This document shows, in pieces, positions 26,442-35,949 of a DNA stretch of 64,000 nt. The stretch is from Granulosicoccus sp045106195. GTDB lineage: Bacteria; Pseudomonadota; Gammaproteobacteria; Granulosicoccales; Granulosicoccaceae. The DNA lies in the NCBI GenBank assembly GCA_045106195.1, contig JBGCEH010000045.1, positions 89,962 to 153,961 on the forward strand, read 5' to 3'. How positions within the stretch are numbered: position 1 is the first letter of the stretch; each line of letters begins with the position of its first letter. The translations under genes and the position numbers were made by a program. Under the pieces are notes generated by a model. That model was not told where the DNA came from. It saw only the letters and a program-made list of their open reading frames with translations, and ran no database searches.

Positions 26442-28709
26442 CTACGCAGCCTTCTTAGAGAACTTGTCAATTTCAACCTTAAGATCCTCTGCGCCTCCAA
26501 GTAGGGTATTGGTGGCCGATGCAATTGATTCTGAAGCGAAGGCTGCTGTTTCTGAAGCTGTTGCTATGTGCTGAATGGCATCACTGACATCACGGGCGGC
26601 CGTTTGCTGTTCCTGTGCCGCCGTGGAAATTTCAGCAATTGAGAATGTTGTCTTCGACACACCTTCGACAATCTTGCCAAATGCTGTCGCCGCTTCCTTG
26701 GAAATCTCGCCACCCTGAACAACGCGCTTGACTGATTCATTGATTAGTTTGGTAATTTCCTTGGTTGCTTGAGAAGAGCGTTCGGCGAGTTTTCGTACCT
26801 CGTCGGCAACGACAGAGAAGCCCAGTCCATGCTCTCCTGCTCTTGCTGCTTCGATTGCGGCGTTGAAGGCGAGCAGGTTGGTCTGGCTAGCGATTTCGCT
26901 GATGACTTTCACTATTTCAGCGATCTCTTCTGATGACCGGTTGATTAATTCCATAGACTCGATGGAGCGCTCAATAGCTTTGGAGCCCAGGTCAGCTTCG
27001 TGCTGGGTGTTCTTGGCGACGTTGTTAGCTTCTCGGCTGTTCTCTGCAATGGAGTCTATGGATGCGCTAAGCTCTTCGACGGATGCATTCATTTGTTCGG
27101 TTGTAGCACCTAACGACTGGGCACCGTTTGCAACATCAGTAGCCTGTTCGGTAATTTGACGGGTGTTATCTGTAAATTCGTTGGCAATGTTAGTAACTGA
27201 TTTCTCTACGGCAACTTGCGGCGATATGTCCGTGGCAAACTTGACCACCTTGAATACCTTCCCTTCCATGTTAAATATCGGGTTGTATGTTGCTTGTAGC
27301 CAGATGGATTCACCTTTTTTATTGAATCGCTCATAACGCCCTGATTCGAAATCGCCATGTTTAAGGTTAGCCCAAAAAGACTTGTACTCACTGGAGGACG
27401 TGTAGTCGCTGTCGCAGAACATTCGATGATGCTGGCCGGTAATATCTTCGAGCGAATATCCAGTGGTGGATAGAAATGGCGTGTTGGCCGTGATGATCTG
27501 GCCGTCAGGGGTAAACTCGATGACCGCTTGCGCACGATTGATGGCCTCAATTTTACCTTCATATTCAAGGCTTTTAACCTTCTGTTCCGTCACGTTCGCA
27601 GCGAATTTTACGACTCTGTATGGTTTGCCGCTTGCGTCAAATATTGGGTTGTAGGATGCATTGATCCAAACCTCGCTACCGTCCTTTTTCAATCGCTTGA
27701 ATTCGCCGCTACTGTAAACACCGTCTCGCAAATTTTTCCAGAGGTCGGCGTATTCAGGGGAGTCTGTAAATGCTTTTTCGCAAAACATGCGATGGTGGTG
27801 ACCAACCACTTCATCTAGTGTATAGCCGAGAGTTGCCAGAAAATTTTCATTGGCACTTATTACTATGCCTTCGAGATTAAACTCTATAACAGCCTGTGCA
27901 CGGCTAATCGCGTTGATTTTACCTTCCCAGGTAGCAGACTCCATCTTTGAGTCAGTAACGTCAGTGGCGAATTTTACGACCTTGTATGGTCTGCCGCTTG
28001 GATCCAGAATAGGATTGTATGCTGCATTAATCCAAATCTCATTTCCATTTTTATCAAGACGCTTGTACTCGCCAGCGTCATTTTCGCCACTCTTGAGTTT
28101 TGACCAGAAATCAGCGTATTCAGTAGATGCTGTGTAGCTGTCTTCACAGAAAATTCTGTGATGCTGACCTTGAATTTCATCAAGGGTATATCCCAAGGTA
28201 TTTAGAAAGTTATCATTGGCCGTCAGGACGAAGCCGTCCAGATCGAATTCAATGATGGCCTGAGTTTTACTAATTGCAGAAAGCTTGCCTTCAAGTTCAC
28301 TATCCTTCATCTTTTGTTCTGTGATGTCAGTGGCAAATTTAGCCGCTTTGTACGCTTTTCCATTCTTGTCAAAGACGGGATTGTAGGAGGCCAGAATCCA
28401 GATCTCACTACCATCTTTTCGCAAGCGTTTGTATTCGCCAGTTTGAAATTCACCATTGGCAATGGCCTTCCAAAAAAGCTTGTAGTCCAGTGATTCATAG
28501 AATGATTTTTCACAGAACATTCTGTGATGCTTACCCTTGATTTCTTCCAGGGTATATCCAAGAGCGTTGAGGAAATTGTCGTTTGCGGTGAGAACTTCGC
28601 CTTCCAGATCAAACTCTATTACTGCCTGTACACGGTTGACGGCGTCGAGTAAGGCATTGTTCTCAATCAGTGCAGAATTACCGTTTGACTTGTCTTGTGG
28701 CTGACCCAT
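26442..28709 (-). CDS. Soluble methyl-accepting chemotaxis protein with four tandem PAS domains
   Basis: A 755-residue cytoplasmic receptor with no membrane segment. Four PAS domains (about 20-140, 142-262, 264-384, 386-500) repeat with a period near 122 residues, each carrying A-x-IEF...G-x-HHR-[MI]-FC and KFA-[TA]-[DN]. The signalling domain follows, with the hairpin tip ISEIASQTNLLAFNAAIEAARAGEHG. The arrangement is a doubled version of Aer/BdlA-type PAS-PAS-MCP receptors, so redox or haem/flavin sensing is plausible but unproven. RBS GAGGGG lies upstream. It heads the operon with cheR, cheD and the triple CheW gene. Confidence 0.94.
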   Translation of the reverse strand: MGQPQDKSNGNSALIENNALLDAVNRVQAVIEFDLEGEVLTANDNFLNALGYTLEEIKGKHHRMFCEKSFYESLDYKLFWKAIANGEFQTGEYKRLRKDGSEIWILASYNPVFDKNGKAYKAAKFATDITEQKMKDSELEGKLSAISKTQAIIEFDLDGFVLTANDNFLNTLGYTLDEIQGQHHRIFCEDSYTASTEYADFWSKLKSGENDAGEYKRLDKNGNEIWINAAYNPILDPSGRPYKVVKFATDVTDSKMESATWEGKINAISRAQAVIEFNLEGIVISANENFLATLGYTLDEVVGHHHRMFCEKAFTDSPEYADLWKNLRDGVYSSGEFKRLKKDGSEVWINASYNPIFDASGKPYRVVKFAANVTEQKVKSLEYEGKIEAINRAQAVIEFTPDGQIITANTPFLSTTGYSLEDITGQHHRMFCDSDYTSSSEYKSFWANLKHGDFESGRYERFNKKGESIWLQATYNPIFNMEGKVFKVVKFATDISPQVAVEKSVTNIANEFTDNTRQITEQATDVANGAQSLGATTEQMNASVEELSASIDSIAENSREANNVAKNTQHEADLGSKAIERSIESMELINRSSEEIAEIVKVISEIASQTNLLAFNAAIEAARAGEHGLGFSVVADEVRKLAERSSQATKEITKLINESVKRVVQGGEISKEAATAFGKIVEGVSKTTFSIAEISTAAQEQQTAARDVSDAIQHIATASETAAFASESIASATNTLLGGAEDLKVEIDKFSKKAA
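26980..28660. repeat. Four tandem ~366-base repeats encoding PAS domains
   Basis: Within the receptor gene the segment encoding the PAS domains is repeated about four times with a unit near 366 bases. Each unit includes a version of the HHR(M/I)FC codons, near 28520, 28154, 27788 and 27422. The copies have diverged at the nucleotide level but stay in frame, so this is an old internal duplication rather than a recent array. Limits are approximate. Confidence 0.75.
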
Positions 28710-29033
28710 TCTAACCCCTCTTCTCGTATTGACATGCTTATGTTATTTCTCGTAGCGGTCGTGGAGTGTTCAGCTGATGTGATGTTTCAAAATCTGGGTT
28801 GGAAATCTCAGACCAACATGTTATGTGCCGGTTAGCCCAGACAATTGCAGCGGTAAAACGTTGAATTGTGTTTGATTTTCGTGTTGGGTTGTGAGCTCAT
28901 TTGTTCGTAGCAACAGTTTGCTCCTGAGTCATTCTGGACATGGTTTTGAGTTATCTCGTACCACATAGAGTGTGTTACCTATCTCAGAATATTCCATATA
29001 TCAGGATTCTGCTGTTTTCAATTTAGTAAGCGT
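28710..29033. promoter_or_regulatory. Upstream region of the chemosensory operon; no gene seen
   Basis: A gap of 324 bases between the end of the guanidine operon and the start of the receptor gene, both on the minus strand. It must contain the receptor promoter and leader and any terminator for the allophanate hydrolase gene. I see no convincing hairpin with a T tract and no clear coding frame. Confidence 0.45.
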
Positions 29034-30845
29034 TTAGCGTGTTCGTGACGAGAGAAAAGTGCGCCAGCCGCCATATGCTGTTATGTCGTTAGCTCCGATC
29101 AAAGCGGTAGGTTCTGCAATAAAGCCTGTCACTTGCTCCCCATCCTTTAGCTCAACCTTACCTAGTCCCAGTGGCGCTCCAATATGTTGTAGGAAGCCAC
29201 CGACCTCGCAGCTTGGCAATTGCCAGACCTCCACGTCGATGCAGGCCCCTTTTGATTCTGTCTTGACTAGCGCTGGTCGTAACACGGGGTCCTCATCCAA
29301 GGCATATAAGCGATATTGATCACTGGTGGTGGTTTGTCTCACGAGCGTTGCGCCTCGTTCCAGGAGTTGGTGGTTAAGTGGAAGGCCTTGTAGATGCGCT
29401 CCGCAGACAACCACTTGCATGAGATCCAGTCGGGTCACCGTTGTATCGCTGAGTGCACTCAGCGTCATATTCACCGCGCCTAAACCCAGAGATGCCTGGC
29501 TTTGCATACGATTGGCGATGGACAGGAGTCTTCTATCTGTAAAAGCGGGTGCACTTAGCGTCACACCAAAAGGCAAGCCCTTGGAGGTCAGGGCAGTGGG
29601 CACGGCAATGGCTGCCATATCCAACAGGTTGACAAAATTCATGTAATAGCCCAACTCACTGTTACGCTGCAGCGGTTCTGCCAGCATCTCCTCAATACTG
29701 AAGTGCCTTCCTGCAGTTGGTGTTAACAGTGCGTCGACTGTGCTGAGAACATCGTTACACCGTTGCGCAAGAACGTTCAGTCGATATTTTGCCTTGAACA
29801 GGTCAGCAGCGGTGGGTTTAGCCCCACCTTCGATAATGCTTCGAACCACTGGAAACAAAGCCTCTGGCTGGTCTTCTATTAGTGGTAGCGTCGCGACATA
29901 GCGCTCCGCCACCCAAGGTCCTTCGTAAAGAAGCCTGGCAGCTTCATCGAAGGGTGAGTAGTCGATCTCTTGAAGCGTGATTCCTGATGACTCAAGCCGG
30001 GACAGTGTTTGCTCATAGGCCGCTTTATAGGTTTGATCGCCAAAGAATTTTAATTGCGTTTTTGCTATTACCCCAAGTGTCAGAGGATTACCGTATCTGC
30101 CGTAAGTGTGTTGCCGATTGGAATACGGGTTCTCCCTGCTATAGCCATCGTTGTCGTCGTAACCCTCGGCAGCTGCCAGAATGGTATTGGCATCATCACA
30201 CTGCAAGGCAAAGATGCTGACGCAGTCCAAACTACGGCAGGCAGGCACAACGCCGGTGGCAGATAACAGCCCTATCGAAGGTTTCACACCAACCAGATTG
30301 TTGAAGCAAGCCGGGATTCTTCCTGAACCTGCTGTGTCGGTGCCCAGGCTGAAAGTGGCCAGCCCGAGAGCTACTGCAACGGCGGAACCAGAGCTCGAAC
30401 CGCCACTGACAAGAGCAGGATCGAAGCTATTGTGGCATGGTCCCCATGGGGAGCGGGTACCGTTGAGCCCTGTTGCAAACTGATCAAGATTTGCCTTGCC
30501 CAACGGTAGCGCGCCCTGATCAATTAACCGCTGTACAACATGGGCCGTGGTGTCTGGTGTGTAACTGAACTCCACACAAGCTGCAGTGGTCGCTATGCCA
30601 GCAAGATCCATATTATCTTTCAGTACAAACGGGATACCCCAGAGTGGTGATGTTTCAGGGTCCATGTGCCTGAGCTTTTCGATGTAGGGTGCCAGCTCTT
30701 CTGCGTCAAGCAAATGAATAAAAATATTATGTTCATCAAAGGCGAGCGCTTTTTCGCGTAACCCAGCCATAAGCTTTTCAGGAGACAAACCCTCTGCGTA
30801 GAGTGCCTTCACACCCGCCAACGTCATCTCCATCGATGTATTCAT
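29034..30845 (-). CDS. atzF: Allophanate hydrolase
   Basis: A 603-residue amidase-signature enzyme splitting allophanate to ammonia and CO2. The Ser-cisSer-Lys machinery is visible: Lys76 in FVLKDNMD, the SGGSSSGSA block (147-155) and nucleophile Ser174 in TDTAGSGRIPA. The C-terminal domain (about 470-603) with VCGAHLQGLPLNHQLLERGA is typical of AtzF/DUR1,2-type hydrolases. It overlaps the carboxylase stop by 4 bases and ends the guanidine operon, where it performs the last step. Confidence 0.94.
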   Translation of the reverse strand: MNTSMEMTLAGVKALYAEGLSPEKLMAGLREKALAFDEHNIFIHLLDAEELAPYIEKLRHMDPETSPLWGIPFVLKDNMDLAGIATTAACVEFSYTPDTTAHVVQRLIDQGALPLGKANLDQFATGLNGTRSPWGPCHNSFDPALVSGGSSSGSAVAVALGLATFSLGTDTAGSGRIPACFNNLVGVKPSIGLLSATGVVPACRSLDCVSIFALQCDDANTILAAAEGYDDNDGYSRENPYSNRQHTYGRYGNPLTLGVIAKTQLKFFGDQTYKAAYEQTLSRLESSGITLQEIDYSPFDEAARLLYEGPWVAERYVATLPLIEDQPEALFPVVRSIIEGGAKPTAADLFKAKYRLNVLAQRCNDVLSTVDALLTPTAGRHFSIEEMLAEPLQRNSELGYYMNFVNLLDMAAIAVPTALTSKGLPFGVTLSAPAFTDRRLLSIANRMQSQASLGLGAVNMTLSALSDTTVTRLDLMQVVVCGAHLQGLPLNHQLLERGATLVRQTTTSDQYRLYALDEDPVLRPALVKTESKGACIDVEVWQLPSCEVGGFLQHIGAPLGLGKVELKDGEQVTGFIAEPTALIGANDITAYGGWRTFLSSRTR

Positions 30846-33800
30846 ATTGTCTCCAGTATAATCAGGGGTTGGCCTGCGCGCACACGCTGACCGGATTCAA
30901 ACAGTATCTGCCGTACTCGCAGAGTGTCGGGTGATGTGATGGGAATTTCCATTTTCATGGATTCCATAATCAACAAGGTTTGTTCATTTTCGACGGTATC
31001 GCCAGTCTCGACGCATCGTTGCCACAGGCTACCAGAGACGGGACTTTCGATGACAAGACAATCCTCTGGCCAGTCGACTGCCACTTCTCGAAGTTCAGGC
31101 TCAGTGGTATCGATGTTGAATTGGCCGGACTCACGCCAGTATTCCAGTTCCTTTATGAAAGCCTGTTCGCGCCGTTTTGTAAAACGTTCTATTTGAGCTT
31201 GTTCCTTTTTAGCAACATCTCTCATCTGTGCAAGAGAAATCTCCGTGGGCTCGATAGTTACTTCATACCTGCCGTGTGGAAAGTCTTGCCGAATCTGCAT
31301 GAGTTCCTGGTGGCTGACTTCAAAAAAACGAATCTGATCAAAGAAGCGTAGTAGCCAGGGTTTGCGAAACGCTGTTGTTTGTTTGTAGCGGTTCCACATT
31401 TGCAGAGTACGGCCAACAAATTGGTACCCCCCCGGACCTTCCATGCCGTACACGCACATATAAGAACCACCAATTCCCACGCAGTTCTCCGCTGTCCAGG
31501 TGCGCGCCGGATTATATTTTGTTGTAACCAATCGATGTGCAGGATTTACCGGAGTAGCAACAGGTGCACCCAGATAGACGTCCCCCAGACCCATGACCAG
31601 ATAGGATGCATCGAATACGATTTTCTTGACGTCATCAATGGAATCCAGCCCGTTAATTCGCCGTATGAATTCCAGATTGCTCGGATACCAGGGAGCGTCC
31701 TTGCGAACAGACTGGTCATATTTGTCGATCGCGAGCTGGCAGGCTTCATCATCCCACGACAGGGGCAGATGAACGACTCGAGCTGGGATACTCACCTTGT
31801 CAACCATCGTATCAAGCGCGTCTTCTGCCTCCAGCAGAAAATCCAGGAGACGTTTGTAGTTCAGAGCATGGCAATCGTAGTGAATCTGCAGCGAGCGAAT
31901 CCCAGGCGTCATCTCTAGAATGCCAGGCAAGTTTTGCTGCTCAAGCCATTGCATCAAAGCATGCGCACGGAATCGCGATTCCATACTCAGCACAGGATCG
32001 CCATATTCGATCAAGAGGAAGCGATCGCCTGCTGCACGATAGACCGCATCCAGCGTGTCAGATTCTCGCGTGTGAATGATGGCCTTGGTATGGTCAGCAG
32101 AGAACCCCGCAGGTGGGGGAGTAGGCAGGGCAGAATCCTCGTCGGTGGCATTTGTCGGTTTATCGATCTCTGCGCTACCTTGGTTGGATATATCGTCAGT
32201 CGCAACAGCCTCAGAAATACTGGTAGCCTGGAACTTTACGGTGTCCCCGGCGCGCAATTGGCCAAGCTTCCATAACTCGGCATTGATGACAGTTATCGGA
32301 CAGACAAAGCCTCCTAGCGAAGGCCCATCAGGTCCGAGGATAACGGGCATGTCGCCTGTGAAATCAACACTCCCAAAAGCATACGCGTTGTCATGAATAT
32401 TCGACGGGTGCAATCCGGCTTCGCCACCATCGCTGCGCGCCCACTGTGGAGTTGGGCCAATGAGCCTGACCCCTGTGCGACTGGAGTTGTAGTGCACCTG
32501 CCAGGAGGTGTCAAACAACATCGCAATATCTTCTGTCGTAAAGAAATCAGGTGCTCCGTGAGGTCCGTGAACAACCTTCAATGTCCAATAGTTGTCCATC
32601 GCTGGCCGCTCATTAACTGGCAGAGCACTACCGACGTGGTCAGTATCGGCAGAGCTCTGGTCCGACAGATGCAAAACATCGCCAGTTCTCAGTGCAGCGC
32701 CGTTATGACCCCCAAATTTACCCAGCGTAAACGTTGATCTTGACCCGAGATAAACAGGACACTGAATACCACCGGCAACACACAGATAGGCTCGTGCACC
32801 TTCGCTTTTGAGAGAACCAATAGACAATGTCTGTCCCGCTTCGATGCTTAGTACCGTCCACATGTTGACTGCGTGGGCATCGACCATTACCGGAACCTGC
32901 CCACCTGTCACAACGACGAGTGCGCTAGCGCTAAAGCGCAAGGCTGGCCCATCCAGTGTTATTTCCAAACCTGCACAATCAGGTGCGTTGTTTAACAGTT
33001 GATTGCCCAGCGAAAAAGACAGCCGGTCAAAGGGACCCGAAGGAGGAACGCCGACAGCCCAGTATCCGACCCGACCGGGAAGGTCCTGAACCGTTGTCAT
33101 GGTTCCAGCGCGTACGACATCCATGCGTACTGGTTCAAACTCGAACTGATCCAGAAAACGGGTAGTCATTTGCGCATCGATGATCGAGCGATCACTGCAC
33201 AGCGCCCGTAGATAAGGGACGTTTGTCTCGCTACCATAAAGTTCTACGACATCCAGCGCATCGCTCAGTCTTGTCAGGGCGTGCTCACGTGAGGAGGCAT
33301 GGGCTATCAGCTTGGCCAGCATAGGATCAAACTCTGTGGGTATCTCTATTCCTGCTTCCAGCCAGTGATCAACACGAATGCCATCGTCGGTAGGGAATTC
33401 GACTTTTGAGAGTAGTCCAGCACACGGCTGAAAATTCAGATAGGGATCTTCTGCATAAAGGCGTACTTGTATTGCATGCCCCTCCGGCGTTAAATCCGCT
33501 CGTAGGGTATCCAGGTCAGGAAGTGTTTTTGCTGCTTGTCGCACCATCCAGTTGACCAAGTCTACTCCAAAGACCATTTCGGTCACCCCATGCTCAACTT
33601 GCAGGCGTGTATTGACTTCAAGAAAATAGAATTGTTGAGTATCAGCATCAACAATGAATTCCACTGTACCTGCATTTCGATAGTTAACAGAGGCAAGCAG
33701 TCGCTCGGCAGTAGCATGAAGTTGCAGGCCAAGCTCATCTGACAAGTCGGGAGCCGGACATTCTTCGATCACTTTCTGGTTGCGCCGCTGGGCTGAGCAA

Positions 33801-34486
33801 TCGCGTTCACCCAGCGACACGACCTTGCCCTTGCCATCGCCAAAAACCTGTACTTCGATGTGTCGTGCGCGAGTGATGGCTTTCTCGATAAACACGCCAT
33901 CGTTGGCGAAGTTGCTGGCTCCCAGTCGCTTTACGCTGGCGAAAGCGTCGCGTAGTTCTGCTTCGTCCGTGCACAATTTCATACCTATACCACCACCGCC
34001 CGCGGTGCTCTTGAGCATGACGGGATAGCCGAGATTTGATGCCTGCACGGCGGCTTCATCCAGTGAATCCAGCAAGTGTGTTCCGGGTAGCAAGGGTACC
34101 TCTGCTGACAGTGCCAGTTCACGTGCAACATGCTTTTGTCCGAACATATCAATTTGCTGTGGTGTAGGACCTATAAAAGCCAGACCCTGCGCCTCACATC
34201 TCTCTACAAACTCTCTGTTTTCACTGAGAAATCCGTAACCCGGATGCACGGCATCACATTGCTGGTGGCGAGCGATATCAAGCAGCTTATCGATATCGAG
34301 ATAAGTTCGAACAGCTCCTCCCTCACCCAGACTGACTGCCTGAGTCGCCCTGTGCACATGCAGACTTTCGCGATCGCTGTATGCATAGACGGCAACCGAA
34401 TCAATACCCATTTCGTCAAGGGTACGAATGATCCGGGTGGCAATTGCTCCCCTGTTGGCAATCAGAATTCTCTTGAAATCATTCAT
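30842..34486 (-). CDS. Guanidine (urea-type) carboxylase, biotin dependent
   Basis: A 1214-residue single-chain carboxylase. It contains biotin carboxylase (1-450; IANRGAIATRIIRTLDEMGI, ATP-grasp loop STAGGGGIGMK), a KipA/allophanate-hydrolase-subunit-2-like carboxyltransferase part (about 470-790), a KipI-like part (about 840-1040) and a C-terminal biotinyl domain with MESMKMEI (biotin on Lys1178). Sequence alone would say urea carboxylase. The guanidine-I riboswitch and the two DUF1989 partners argue that guanidine is the real substrate, as shown for such operons (established for the family). It starts 7 bases after the preceding gene and overlaps atzF. Confidence 0.9.
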   Translation of the reverse strand: MNDFKRILIANRGAIATRIIRTLDEMGIDSVAVYAYSDRESLHVHRATQAVSLGEGGAVRTYLDIDKLLDIARHQQCDAVHPGYGFLSENREFVERCEAQGLAFIGPTPQQIDMFGQKHVARELALSAEVPLLPGTHLLDSLDEAAVQASNLGYPVMLKSTAGGGGIGMKLCTDEAELRDAFASVKRLGASNFANDGVFIEKAITRARHIEVQVFGDGKGKVVSLGERDCSAQRRNQKVIEECPAPDLSDELGLQLHATAERLLASVNYRNAGTVEFIVDADTQQFYFLEVNTRLQVEHGVTEMVFGVDLVNWMVRQAAKTLPDLDTLRADLTPEGHAIQVRLYAEDPYLNFQPCAGLLSKVEFPTDDGIRVDHWLEAGIEIPTEFDPMLAKLIAHASSREHALTRLSDALDVVELYGSETNVPYLRALCSDRSIIDAQMTTRFLDQFEFEPVRMDVVRAGTMTTVQDLPGRVGYWAVGVPPSGPFDRLSFSLGNQLLNNAPDCAGLEITLDGPALRFSASALVVVTGGQVPVMVDAHAVNMWTVLSIEAGQTLSIGSLKSEGARAYLCVAGGIQCPVYLGSRSTFTLGKFGGHNGAALRTGDVLHLSDQSSADTDHVGSALPVNERPAMDNYWTLKVVHGPHGAPDFFTTEDIAMLFDTSWQVHYNSSRTGVRLIGPTPQWARSDGGEAGLHPSNIHDNAYAFGSVDFTGDMPVILGPDGPSLGGFVCPITVINAELWKLGQLRAGDTVKFQATSISEAVATDDISNQGSAEIDKPTNATDEDSALPTPPPAGFSADHTKAIIHTRESDTLDAVYRAAGDRFLLIEYGDPVLSMESRFRAHALMQWLEQQNLPGILEMTPGIRSLQIHYDCHALNYKRLLDFLLEAEDALDTMVDKVSIPARVVHLPLSWDDEACQLAIDKYDQSVRKDAPWYPSNLEFIRRINGLDSIDDVKKIVFDASYLVMGLGDVYLGAPVATPVNPAHRLVTTKYNPARTWTAENCVGIGGSYMCVYGMEGPGGYQFVGRTLQMWNRYKQTTAFRKPWLLRFFDQIRFFEVSHQELMQIRQDFPHGRYEVTIEPTEISLAQMRDVAKKEQAQIERFTKRREQAFIKELEYWRESGQFNIDTTEPELREVAVDWPEDCLVIESPVSGSLWQRCVETGDTVENEQTLLIMESMKMEIPITSPDTLRVRQILFESGQRVRAGQPLIILETI

Positions 34487-34493
34487 GATGCTG

Positions 34494-35135
34494 TTACTGC
34501 TTCCACGTCAAGAGTTCTATAGGCGTAGGGTTGTAACCGTTGCAGGGATTGTTCAGTTGTGGGCAATTAGAGATCAGAACGATCACATTGCGCTGTGCGG
34601 TGAGTTCCACATACTTGCCGGGTGCGGAGATACCATCCTCAAACGTCAAAGCGCCCTCCGGGGTGACAGGCACATTCATAAAGAAGTTGATGTTATGCGT
34701 GATATCACGTTTCCTGATGCCAAATTGCGGGTTCTCAGCAATCGCTAGCATCCAGCTATCGCGGCATGCGTGCATACACCGCTTTTCAAGATCGTAGCGT
34801 ACGGTATTGCTTTCTGTTGAACATGCCCCGCCAAGTGTGTCGTGACGCCCACAAGTATCTGCAACAATTGTCAGCATTGTGCTGTTGTCATTGGCTTTGA
34901 GCTCGCTACCGACGCTCAGATACAGATTGCCCTGTGCGCGCACCGTGTTGCTGGCGCTGTAGTGAATGGAGGGATCTTCAGCCGCATAGAACAAGGTGTC
35001 TGCAGCCTGATTGCCTTGCAGGTCGACAATGCGCAGCGTGTCACCATCTTCAAGTAATCTGAGGTAGTAGTCGCCTGCGTTTACGGTTGTGCGTGTATCG
35101 ACGTAGGCGATGTCTCTGAAACTTTCTTTGATCAT
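34494..35135 (-). CDS. cgdB: DUF1989 protein, carboxyguanidine deiminase subunit (UAAP2 type)
   Basis: A 213-residue DUF1989 protein of the urea-amidolyase-associated group 2. Conserved pieces are YVDTRTTVNAGDYYLRLLEDGDTLRIVDLQGNQAADTLFY, TCGRHDTLGGACS (probable metal ligands) and NINFFMNVPV...GALTFEDGISAPGKYVEL. In guanidine operons the two DUF1989 proteins form CgdAB, which deiminates carboxyguanidine to allophanate. Which paralogue is called A or B here is my guess from order. It is 7 bases upstream of the carboxylase. Confidence 0.85.
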   Translation of the reverse strand: MIKESFRDIAYVDTRTTVNAGDYYLRLLEDGDTLRIVDLQGNQAADTLFYAAEDPSIHYSASNTVRAQGNLYLSVGSELKANDNSTMLTIVADTCGRHDTLGGACSTESNTVRYDLEKRCMHACRDSWMLAIAENPQFGIRKRDITHNINFFMNVPVTPEGALTFEDGISAPGKYVELTAQRNVIVLISNCPQLNNPCNGYNPTPIELLTWKQ

Positions 35136-35220
35136 GTTGGTGCTACCGTCAAGGCGTTAAGTGTTCGGATATTGCTTTTTTAGTGCGACAAATTCTCACG
35201 TGCGGGTTGGCGCGCCGGAA

Positions 35221-35949
35221 CTACCTTTTGCCAAGATGATAGAGCCGGTTGTTTTCAAACCCACGCCGGTTTTCATCACAACTATTCAGGCATATGTCGT
35301 CCTCAGTCATGACTGGTGCATCGCTAAGCACCAGTGATACGGGAGTATCCGGATAAGTGCTTGCCGAGCTCATTGGGTGGGGGCAGGTGTGTAACAGCAC
35401 CAGGCAATCCATTTCGATACGCAGCGTGAGGCTTGACCCCTTTGTGCTGCGATTCTGATCAAGGCTTATTGAACCATCGTCACCAATGTTGCACTGGCTG
35501 AACCAGTTGATATTGCTAGGCAGATCGGCGTGATCCAGACCATACTTCACAAGCTCTACCAGAAACGCATCCTGTCCATTCTGATGCCAGTCATTGCGCG
35601 CATTTTGGTAATCCCTTGGACCAAACTGGTCGGTGACTTGCTGTGCGTTGCTGTTACCACAGATACTTTCATGCGCACCATGGCTATCGTGGGTCACCGA
35701 TGCCAGTATCCGTCCCATGTCGGAGTAGAGGCAATGACCTTGTGTCAAATGGAAGGTGTGCTGACATTTGAGGGTGTCTGGTGTGTTGTACCGTTCCAGC
35801 AGATTCTCAGCGTTGTACAAGACCATACCCACATTTGCGCCTCCGTGTTCGTCAGTCAAGCTAAGTGCAAGCCCACGGCGCAGGCGAAACGAGACATGCT
35901 TTCCAGCAGAAAGTTGAGTTGTGTAGTGCACGGTGTGACTGGCGTTCAT
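35221..35949 (-). CDS. cgdA: DUF1989 protein, carboxyguanidine deiminase subunit (UAAP1 type)
   Basis: A 242-residue DUF1989 paralogue, urea-amidolyase-associated group 1. It has THDSHGAHESICGNSNAQQ (candidate metal site), NINWFSQCNIGDDGSISLDQNRSTKGSSLTLRIEMDCLVLLHTCPHPM and an N-terminal barrel start (SAGKHVSFRLRRGLALSLTDEHGGANVGM). Together with the next protein it should convert carboxyguanidine to allophanate and ammonia. Its start overlaps the ABC ATPase stop by 4 bases, tying uptake to catabolism. Confidence 0.85.
   Translation of the reverse strand: MNASHTVHYTTQLSAGKHVSFRLRRGLALSLTDEHGGANVGMVLYNAENLLERYNTPDTLKCQHTFHLTQGHCLYSDMGRILASVTHDSHGAHESICGNSNAQQVTDQFGPRDYQNARNDWHQNGQDAFLVELVKYGLDHADLPSNINWFSQCNIGDDGSISLDQNRSTKGSSLTLRIEMDCLVLLHTCPHPMSSASTYPDTPVSLVLSDAPVMTEDDICLNSCDENRRGFENNRLYHLGKR

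Noticed and set aside
26980..28660. Regularly spaced repeats considered as CRISPR
   Set aside because: The 366-base units are diverged PAS-domain coding repeats in one open frame.
31379..31918. Plus-strand open frame of 179 codons within the carboxylase gene
   Set aside because: It is antisense to the conserved carboxylase, with no ribosome-binding site and no family.
30842..34486. Simple label 'urea carboxylase'
   Set aside because: Homology permits it, but the guanidine-I riboswitch and paired DUF1989 genes make guanidine the better-supported substrate.
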